DNA of 64,000 nucleotides from Bog-756 sp963699345 (GTDB taxonomy: Bacteria > Actinomycetota > Acidimicrobiia > Acidimicrobiales > RAAP-2), in contig CAVOTL010000005.1 in assembly GCA_963699345.1 (NCBI GenBank), positions 1,054,001 to 1,118,000 on the forward strand. The letters run 5' to 3'. Each line of letters begins with the position of its first letter. Position 1 is the first letter of the stretch. The notes beneath the pieces were generated by a model that worked only from the letters and a program-made list of their open reading frames with translations, was not told the origin of the DNA and did no database searches. Positions 44,581 through 52,500 of this stretch are shown here, piece after piece. The translations under genes were made by a program, and so were the position numbers.

Positions 44581-45756
44581 TCAGTCAAGCGGGTGGTTCT
44601 CCCGTAGGTAGGCATCGAAGAGCGGGACGGTGAAGTCGATCATGCCCCGACGGGGACTCCAGAGGAGATCCTTGGAGATCAGCGATTCCCGGTATGCCGA
44701 GATCCCCCGTTGATCGCTCGCCCCGAACGTGTTCGCGACCTCGCCGATTCGGTAGGGACCCGGTCCGAGAGAGGCCATGGCGGCCAGCACCTGTTGTTCG
44801 GTGTCGGTCGCCATCTCGAAGCGGGTACCGAAGAAGCTGCTGGCGAGGGTGTCGCGCACGACGCCCCGTATGCCCTCGAGGTCATCGGGAGTGATAGGCG
44901 ACTCGTCGGCGAAGTTCCAGAGCTCGAGGCCGTACTGCTGGAGGAAGTAGGGGTAGCCGGCCGCTTCGGTGATCACCTGCTTGACCACCTCCGGTTCGAA
45001 CTCGACGTCGTGGGCCACGGCCGGTCCGACGAGGGCGGATCGCGCATCGGCGTCCGAGAGCCGGCCGAGCTCCCGGTAGGAGAACAGGCGGTCGGCGTAG
45101 GGCTTCGCCGACAGGAGGCGGACCTTGAGGTCCGGCAGACCCGCACCGGCGACGGAGACCGGTAGCGACTTGCGGCTGAGTGCCTGGAAGGCGATGCAGA
45201 TGGCGGAGAGCGAGGGGCCGTCCAGGTTCTGCATCTCGTCGATCAGGAACAGCGCTCCCATGGCGTTCGCTTGGGCCACTTCGCCGAGTTCGGTCAGGAG
45301 GTCGGTCAGGTCGTGTTCGGGGTCCCCGGAGTCGGCGACCCCGGTGGCCGCGTCCACGTCGATCCGCAGTTCGACCGTGCCCGGTACCGCGAGGCTGAAG
45401 GCCTTGACGACCGAGAGCGCCCGCTGGATCCGTTCCTTGGCCCGGTGCCGCGAGCTCATGTTCGTGAGCAGGCGAACCGCCATGCGGGCGAAGGAGACCC
45501 TGAAGTCGGCCTGGGATCCCACCTCCTGGACGTCCGTCGTGGCCCAGCCGGCCTCGCTGGCCAGGACGTCGAGTTCCATGAGCAGGACCGTCTTGCCGAC
45601 ACCGCGGAGTCCGGTGTAGATCAGGCTCCGCTCGTACGATCCGGAGTTGAGTCGTTCGACGAGGTCCTGGAACTGCTCCAGATCCGAGTCGCGGCCCGCC
45701 AGGGTCCTGGGTTTGCGTCCGGCTCCGGGTGTGTAGGGGTTCTCCCGCTTGTTCAC
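44581..45756 (-). CDS. Orc1/Cdc6-like AAA ATPase
   Basis: This 391-aa ATP-binding protein reads LAGRDSDLEQFQDLVERL, Walker A in YTGLRGVGKTVLLMELD near residue 49, Walker B in ALFLIDEMQNLDG near 170, and a C-terminal winged-helix-like part (TEQQVLAAMASLGPGPYRIGEVANTFG). Single-gene ATPases of this type are widespread, sometimes next to defence or mobile genes, with unknown roles. GTG 45756 is chosen for a family-like N terminus. The upstream region is unusually A+T-rich and carries a palindrome at 45769-45788. Confidence 0.75.
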   Translation of the reverse strand: MNKRENPYTPGAGRKPRTLAGRDSDLEQFQDLVERLNSGSYERSLIYTGLRGVGKTVLLMELDVLASEAGWATTDVQEVGSQADFRVSFARMAVRLLTNMSSRHRAKERIQRALSVVKAFSLAVPGTVELRIDVDAATGVADSGDPEHDLTDLLTELGEVAQANAMGALFLIDEMQNLDGPSLSAICIAFQALSRKSLPVSVAGAGLPDLKVRLLSAKPYADRLFSYRELGRLSDADARSALVGPAVAHDVEFEPEVVKQVITEAAGYPYFLQQYGLELWNFADESPITPDDLEGIRGVVRDTLASSFFGTRFEMATDTEQQVLAAMASLGPGPYRIGEVANTFGASDQRGISAYRESLISKDLLWSPRRGMIDFTVPLFDAYLRENHPLD

Positions 45757-45768
45757 GTGCGCATCTCT

Positions 45769-45788
45769 TTCTAAAGACTTCTTTAGAA
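45769..45788. promoter_or_regulatory. Perfect palindrome ahead of the AAA ATPase gene
   Basis: TTCTAAAG-ACTT-CTTTAGAA, an 8-bp inverted repeat with a four-base centre, in an otherwise GC-rich region. On the minus strand TTAGAAAGAG occurs twice, once overlapping this palindrome and once near 45822-45831. It ends 13 bases before the GTG, so it is a candidate operator or mRNA control site. Confidence 0.55.
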
Positions 45789-46034
45789 TACCCGAGAACT
45801 GCCCCGTCGGCCGAGGTGGGACGCTCTTTCTAACGGAACCCGCAGAAAGTCCGAGAGACGCCGCCGTCCAGCCGGGACCGGACACGGTCCCCTCCGCGTG
45901 GGTACCGCCGGGTGGTGCTCCGGGTCCGTGTCGACGGGCACGCGGGGAGGCGGCGCGCGGGGTGTGGTCCGTGCGTCCCGGCTCCGCCAGGCGAACCGCC
46001 CATCAGGAGGGCGGCCCGATCTCGGCCGCCCGGG

Positions 46035-46107
46035 TGGAGGTGAGCGGACTCGAACCGCCGACTTCTACATTGCGAACGTAGCGCTCTACCAGCTGAGCTA
46101 CACCCCC
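46035..46107 (-). tRNA. tRNA-Ala (CGC)
   Basis: The minus strand folds as a standard 73-base tRNA. The acceptor stem is GGGGGTG/CACCTCC with the G3-U70 pair that marks alanine tRNAs, the D-loop reads TAGCTCAGCTGGTAGAGC, the anticodon loop TTCGCAA gives CGC, and the T-loop is GGTTCGAGTCC. The discriminator is A, and CCA is not encoded. Confidence 0.95.
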
Positions 46108-46183
46108 GGGTGCGTTGCAGAGATTAGCCGCCGCCCGGCCGGTCCAGGCACGGCGGCGGATCCGGACGAACCCCCGGGGGACG

Positions 46184-48082
46184 TCAGGAGCCGAGGGTCG
46201 TGGTCGTGGTGGTCGGCGGCTCGGTCGTCGTGGTGGTCGTGGTGGTCGGCGGGGGCCGGGTGGTCGAGGTGGTGGTCGTGGTGCTGGACACCGGGCCGGT
46301 CGTGGTGGTCGTCGGGGTGGGGACGGTGCTCGGCGGGGGGGCCGCCGCCGGTGGCGGCACCGGGAACGTCCACACGGCACTGGCGCAGTCGGCCGGAGGG
46401 CCGGCGGTCACGACGTAGACGCCGGGCAGCGACGTGAAGGACCACACCGGCAGGGGTGGCCCGGTCGACAGGCAGCCCAGCGCCGGATCGTTGGTGCCGA
46501 TGCCGCCGAGGAAGCCGACCAGGGCCGCGCTTCCGCTGGTGGGGATCGATGCGACCGGCGTCAGGGCGATGTTCGGGACGTTGTCGAAGGTCGCCACGGT
46601 GGTGAAGCCACTACCGGCCGGCGGTCCGGACAGGGCGTCCTTGGCCACCGGGGCGTTGCCGAGCAGGGCGGCGATCATGGCCGGGTCGTTGCCGTCCATC
46701 CCGAGCGCCCAGATACCCACCCCGGCGATGTGGAAGTAGTTGGCGAGCTGCGCCTTCAGCGCCATCGAGGTCGGGTCGTCGTAGTACGTGGTGTGCCACT
46801 GGGCGCCCACCTGGTACGAGGTCCACGGGGTGTCCGTGGCCGCGTCCCAGTAGGTCGGGTGCCCCGCGGCCGCGATGGTGGCGTAACTGAGTGGGGACTC
46901 CGACCCGGTGGCCGGGGCGTTGGCGTTGGGGCCCGTGGTCGGCCAGTCGTAGCCGTAGTACGGGAGACCGAGGACGATCTTCGACGCCGGGACGACCTTG
47001 AGGAACTGCTCGATCGCCTCGGTGTCGCTGAAGCTGCCCCCCATCAGTGGCGACGTCGGGCTCGGATCGGATCGGGAGTTCATGTCGTAGGCCATGACGA
47101 AGAAACCGTCGACGGCGGGGGCGATGGCGCCGATGTTGTAGAAGCCTCCCGGATCCCCCGCCGCGCTGGCGTACACCGCCATCGTGACCTGCCAGTGGGG
47201 GTCGGTGGCGTGGAGCGCGTCCGACACCTTGGTGATCAGGTTCGTGAGACCGGCCTGGTCGGCGCTCCCCTCCCCCTCGAAGTCGAAGTTGACCCCGTCG
47301 AGGTTCTTGGCCTCGACGGCGGAGATGAGGGCGGCGGACAGTCGCGCCGGGGCGTTCGGATCCGACGTGATGGCGTCCAGCGTCTGTTGGGAGAAGCAGG
47401 TGATGGTCAGCACCACCCGATCGCCCGCCGCGTGGCTGCGGGTCACCAGGTCGGACAGGTCCTGGCTCTCGTATCCGTTCCACCCCGGACCGCTCTGGTC
47501 CAGGGTGCCGTCGGCGTTGGCGTCGACGCTGAAGTAGGCGAGCGTGGTCAGGTCGGTGACATCGAAAGCCGACGACTCGGGCAGCGTCCAGTAGGGCGCG
47601 TAGCCGAAGATCTCGTGGGACTGCAGCGGCGCGGAGTCGGCCACCGCCGGGGGGGCGGGCACCGGGGCGCTGGTGGCGGCCGGCAGGTGCGACCCCCGGT
47701 GCGTGGAGGCCTCGGCCCGGTTGCCGTACGAGGCCGAGGCCGCCGGGGCGGCGGCGGCGGCCGGACGGTGGGTGGCGGTGGCCGACGTGGCCACCAGCGA
47801 CGTGATGAGGGCGATCACCAGCGCGAACGCCGTGGCGGCGGCGGCCACCGTTCCGATGCGCCGGGCCCGGACGTTGCCGGACGGGTCGGTGTCCGCGTCC
47901 ACCGGGAGGTCGAGGCTGGGCACCAGCTGGGGGACCGGGCGGGCGCCGGGCCCCACCACGGCGACCTCGGACCCCACCATCGACTCCCAGGCGGGCGGAT
48001 CGAGTCCGGCGGCGTCGGGTCCGCGCCCGTCCATGGGCGCGGGACTGGACACAGGGGTGGTCGGTTCGGGGGAGTCTGTCAT
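46184..48082 (-). CDS. GH18-family glycoside hydrolase, membrane-anchored
   Basis: This 632-aa protein has a cytoplasmic Pro-rich N terminus (1-75), a membrane helix (about 77-100), an Ala/Pro-rich linker, and a GH18 domain (about 155-480). The catalytic motif is LDGVNFDFEGEG (DxxDxDxE form), with FGYAPYW at the start and YDMNSRSD and GVGIWALGMDG later. A C-terminal region of unknown type ends in a long Thr/Pro run (about 590-630). It probably cleaves chitin-like or peptidoglycan-like beta-glycans at the surface. The Thr tail is coded by ACC/ACG repeats visible as GGT-rich DNA. Confidence 0.85.
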   Translation of the reverse strand: MTDSPEPTTPVSSPAPMDGRGPDAAGLDPPAWESMVGSEVAVVGPGARPVPQLVPSLDLPVDADTDPSGNVRARRIGTVAAAATAFALVIALITSLVATSATATHRPAAAAAPAASASYGNRAEASTHRGSHLPAATSAPVPAPPAVADSAPLQSHEIFGYAPYWTLPESSAFDVTDLTTLAYFSVDANADGTLDQSGPGWNGYESQDLSDLVTRSHAAGDRVVLTITCFSQQTLDAITSDPNAPARLSAALISAVEAKNLDGVNFDFEGEGSADQAGLTNLITKVSDALHATDPHWQVTMAVYASAAGDPGGFYNIGAIAPAVDGFFVMAYDMNSRSDPSPTSPLMGGSFSDTEAIEQFLKVVPASKIVLGLPYYGYDWPTTGPNANAPATGSESPLSYATIAAAGHPTYWDAATDTPWTSYQVGAQWHTTYYDDPTSMALKAQLANYFHIAGVGIWALGMDGNDPAMIAALLGNAPVAKDALSGPPAGSGFTTVATFDNVPNIALTPVASIPTSGSAALVGFLGGIGTNDPALGCLSTGPPLPVWSFTSLPGVYVVTAGPPADCASAVWTFPVPPPAAAPPPSTVPTPTTTTTGPVSSTTTTTSTTRPPPTTTTTTTTEPPTTTTTTLGS

Positions 48083-48357
48083 GGGAGTAGGTCGGGTCGG
48101 GAGCCGGCGGGAGGCCCGGTCGGCCCCTTCATCCGCCCGCTCTCGTGGTCAGATCATCACTCTCAGTGTCAGTTACGGTCGGCTGGTGCAGCGGTGAAGC
48201 ATCTTCGAGGACCGGAGCCCCGCCGGTCTCGCGCACAGATCCTAGACGACCACCGGCTCCGGGCATACCCGCCCCTCAAGGTTTCTCACCGCGATTCCGA
48301 CAATTCAAGGGACGGCTGTGCGCCCGCGCCGCCGGACCCGTGACGGAGCAGCGCCTG

Positions 48358-49509
48358 ATGAACCAGTCCGACAGCAACTCGGCACCCCGGCGCAACGGCG
48401 TGATCTTCGTCGAAGGGGTCCGGCTCATCGTCGTCCTCCTGGGTGCCCTGGTGGGCTACGAGATCGGTCATCACTCGAATCCCCTCGGGAACCGCGACGT
48501 CATCGGACTGCTGATCGGCGCCGCCGTCAGCTACGTGATCGGCGGGATCGTGGGCCGGACCCTCGACCGCGGCCTCCAGCGGGGCGTGCGGCTGTTCCGG
48601 CTCAGCCCTCCGGGGGAGATCTTCGCCGCCGCCATCATCTCGACCTCCGGGATGATCCTGGGTCTGATCCTGGGCATGGCCCTGGTGGCCATCGTGCGGT
48701 CCGCCTATGCCTTCGTCATCACCGCCGGGATCGTGTGGGTCTTCGCCGGGTTCGGCTGGCGGCTCGGGCTGGTGAAGGGCCGCCAGATCGTGGCCGCCGC
48801 CGGGCTCTCCCGCATCCTCAGTCCTCCGTCCCGCCCCCTGCCCGGGCAGGCCCTGCTCGTCGACGCGTCGGCGGTCATGGACCGCTTCCTCCTCATCCTG
48901 GGCCGGAACGGACTGCTGCCCGGTGGTCTCGTGGTCCCCCAGTTCGTGGTCGACCATGTCCAGCTGATGGCCGAGTCCCCCGACCCGGTGACGTCCCGCC
49001 GGGCCCGTCGCGGACTCGAGGGACTGGAGGCCATGCTCAACCTGTCCGTCGCCGTCGACCTGGCCAAGGACGAGGTCCCCGAGGTCGACGACCCCACCAC
49101 CAAGCTCCTCACCATCGGTCGACGGACCGGGCTCCGCATCGGGACCTGTTCGACCGCGGTCATGGAGGCCGCCGCCGAGTGGGACCTGGCGGTGGTCAAC
49201 CTCCACTCGGTCATGAGCGAGTTGGCACCCGACCACGTGCCGGGCGAGCGGATCAGTGTCTCCCTGGTCAAGGAGGGCCGCCAGGCCCGCCAGGCGGTCG
49301 GCTACCTGCCGGACGGCGACATGGTGGTCGTCAACGACGCCACCCACCTCATCGACGAGGGTCCGGTCGAGATCACCGTGCTCTCCACGCGGCCCACCAG
49401 CCAGGGGCTGATGGTCTTCGCGAAGCTCGCCCCGCCCACCGAGGTGGACGGGGCGAGCCTGGTCACGTCACGGCGGCCGGACACCGGCCGGAACGTGGTC
49501 GTCGACTAG
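48358..49509 (+). CDS. PIN/TRAM domain integral membrane protein (YacL-like)
   Basis: This 383-aa protein has four membrane helices (about residues 20-150), a PIN domain (about 175-305) and a C-terminal TRAM-like part (about 310-370). LLVDASAVMDRF, LVVPQFVVDHVQLMAES and RRARRGLEGLEAML match the YacL family. The segment usually reading TNDYNL is TCSTAVM here, so one of the PIN acidic residues is replaced and nuclease activity is doubtful. ATG 48358 follows GGAG. The gene converges on the giant surface-protein gene and shares the CTAG at its stop. Confidence 0.85.
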   Translation: MNQSDSNSAPRRNGVIFVEGVRLIVVLLGALVGYEIGHHSNPLGNRDVIGLLIGAAVSYVIGGIVGRTLDRGLQRGVRLFRLSPPGEIFAAAIISTSGMILGLILGMALVAIVRSAYAFVITAGIVWVFAGFGWRLGLVKGRQIVAAAGLSRILSPPSRPLPGQALLVDASAVMDRFLLILGRNGLLPGGLVVPQFVVDHVQLMAESPDPVTSRRARRGLEGLEAMLNLSVAVDLAKDEVPEVDDPTTKLLTIGRRTGLRIGTCSTAVMEAAAEWDLAVVNLHSVMSELAPDHVPGERISVSLVKEGRQARQAVGYLPDGDMVVVNDATHLIDEGPVEITVLSTRPTSQGLMVFAKLAPPTEVDGASLVTSRRPDTGRNVVVD

Positions 49510-52500
49510 GACGAGACGCCCACGACCGGCGACGAGAGGCCCGTCTGACTGCCGAAGAAGTTGCTGCTCGGATACGCGAACACCGCCCCCGCCGTGCCGG
49601 AGAGCACATAGCCACCCGACGCCCCGGCGGTGATCCCGATGATCGGCTGGTTGGTGACTCCGGTCGCCGAGCCCATGAACGGGGCGTCGTAGGCGAAGAC
49701 ACCGCCGTCCGCGGCGGCCAGGTAGTAGCCGGTGCCGTCGGCCGGCACCGTGATGCCGACGACGGGGGCGTTCAGGTGGGTTCCGCCCAGCGAACCGCGG
49801 AAGGTGGCGCTCCCGTAGGCGAAGACGCCGCCGTCGGATCCGACCAGCAGGTAGCCGTTCGTGCCGTGGCCGGCGACGCCGACGATCGGGGCGTTCAGAT
49901 GGGTGGCCCCGTGGGACCCGGCGAAGGCGGCGTCACCGTAGTTGAAGACTCCACCGTCGGCTCCGACGAGCCAGTAGCCCTTACCGTCCGAGGTGGAGGC
50001 GATCCCCACGATCGGCGCGTTCAGGTGCTGGCCGCCCGTCGAGCCGTAGAACCCGGCGTCCCCGTAGTTGAAGACACCGCCGTCGGCCCCGACGAACCAG
50101 TAGCCATGACGATCCGGCGTGGGTGCGAAGCCGACGATCGGGGCGTTGAGGGCGAGTCCCGCCGGCGAGCCGTAGCTCACCGCCGCTCCGTTGGTCAGCA
50201 GCTTGCCGGTCGACGTGGCCATCCAGTAGCCCTTGATCGGGCCGTTGGCGGTCGGCGTGGTCGGACTGCTGGGGTTGGACAGCGGTCCGGATCCCACCGC
50301 GTTGGTGGCCTTCACCTGGAAGGTGTACGACGTGCCGTTGGTGAGGCCCGTGACGGTGCAGCTCGTGGTCGGGGCGCTGACCGTGCATCCGGCGCTCGAT
50401 GGGGTCGACGTCACCGTGTACGTGAGGATCGGCGAACCACCGGACGCTCCCGGGGTCCAGGACACCGAGGCCGAGGTGTCACCGGCGGTGGCCGTCACCC
50501 CGGACGGGGCGGCCGGCACGGTCGCCATCGGCGTGACCGACGGGGACGGCCCGGACGCCGCGCCGGTGCCGGCCTTGTTGGTCGCGGTGACCGTGAAGGT
50601 GTAGCCCGTGCCGTTGGTGAGGCCGTGCACCGTGCACGAGGTCGTCGCCGACGTGCAGGTGAAGGCGCCCGGCGACGAGGTCGCGGTGTAACCCGTGATG
50701 GCGGCGCCGCCGTCGTCGGACGGAGCGGTCCACGACACGGTGGCCGAGGCGTTGCCGGCCGTGGCCGTCACCCCCGTCGGGGCGCCCGGCACCGTGAACG
50801 GGACGACCGCGTTGGACTGGGCCGAGGGCGACCCGGTTCCGCTGTCGTTGGTCGCGGTGACCGTGAACGTGTAGGACGTCCCGTTGGTGAGGCCGTCCAC
50901 CGTGCACGAGGTGGTCGTCGTCGAGGTGCAGGTGAAGGCGCCCGGTGACGAGGTCACCGTGTAGCCGGTGATGGGACTCCCCCCGTCGTCGGGTGCGGTC
51001 CACGACACGGTGGCCGAGGCGTCGCCGGCCGTGGCCGTCACCCCGGTCGGGGAGCCCGGCACCCCCGCCTCGGGGATCACGCCGGTGGACGGGGACGACG
51101 CCGGTCCGGTGCCTACGGCGTTGGTCGCGGTCACGGTGAAGGTGTACGACGTCCCGTTGGCGAGGCCGTCCACCGTGCACGAGGTGCTCGTCGTAGCGGT
51201 GCAGGTGAAGGCGCCCGGTGACGAGGTCACCGTGTAGCCGGTGATGGCGGTCCCTCCGTCGTCGGGAGCGGTCCACGACACCGAGGCCGAGGCGTTGCCG
51301 GCCGTGGCCGTCACCCCGGTCGGGGCACCGGGCAGCGTGACGGGGATGACCCCGGTGGACGGTGACGAGGGCAGACTGGTGCCGATGGCGTTGGTCGCGG
51401 TGACCGTGAACGTGTAGGACGTCCCGTTGGTGAGGCCGTCCACCGTGCACGAGGTGGTCGTCGTCGAGGTGCAGGTGAAGGCCCCCGGTGACGAGGTCAC
51501 CGTGTAGCCGGTGATGGGACTCCCCCCGTCGTCGGGTGCGGTCCACGACACCGTGGCCGAGGCGTCACCGGGGGTCGCCGTCACCGCCGTCGGGGCGCCC
51601 GGGACGGTGGGCGCCTCGACGTCCACCGTCCAGCGGGGGCTCGGAGGGGCGTAGACCGGCGCCGGCGCGCTGAGCCCTTGGTTGAGGTAGGAGGCGAGGT
51701 TGGAGGGGAAGGCGTCGAGAGCGAGGAAGCCGATCGACTCCACGTCCGTGCTGACCGCGAACTCCGTCTGGTAGGAGTTGATCACGGCTCCGGCCGAAGC
51801 GGTCACGGTCCACGTCGCGGAGACGGACGGCAGACTCAGCTGCGAGCCGCCGGCGATCAGGGTGCCCGCATTGAGCGACGTCTCGATGTAGGGGTAGGTC
51901 GCCTTGAAGTTGCCGGCGAAGTTGGCGGTGCACACGTTCGGCACGTAGCCCATCGCCTGGGTGCAGAGAGTCGCCGTGTACTTGCCCGTCGACCCCGCGT
52001 CGCCTCCGGTCACACTGAGCGACCCGGGCACGAGCGTCGCTCCGGTGGGCACCGGCGTGATCGACCGGTACCCGCCGATGCCGATCACCGGCAGCACGTC
52101 GGTCGACGGCAGGTCGGTCGAGGTCGGGGAGGTGATGGTGGTGAACGTCGATCCCGGGGCCGCCGTCGCGGGGGCCACGACGCCGCCACCCGTGTCCTCC
52201 ACCACGGAGACCTCCAGTCCGATGGCGCTCAGCTGGTTGCCGACGTAGAGGCCCGTCTCACCCGGGTTGTAGGTGACCGTGCTCGTGGCGCAGGACGTGT
52301 CCGGTGACGAGTTGCAGATGGAGAAGGTGACGGTCTGGCTGCCCGTCGTCGTCACGTGGGCCAGCCACACCGTCGTGCCGTTCTCGTTGTAGCTGGTGGG
52401 GTTGCCCTGCTGGGGGACGTAGACCAGTTGGGTCCCGACGACGCTGACGGAACCGGATTTCGGCTGGTCCCCCGTGGGGATCGTCACACTGGCCGGGTTG

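Noticed and set aside
45750..46110. tRNA-associated attachment site for an integrated element
   Set aside because: No integrase, direct repeat of the tRNA 3' end, or phage gene is visible in the window.
46184..46300. GGT/ACC-rich tract as a microsatellite or CRISPR-like repeat
   Set aside because: It encodes the Thr/Pro tail of the GH18 protein; there are no spacers or conserved repeat units.
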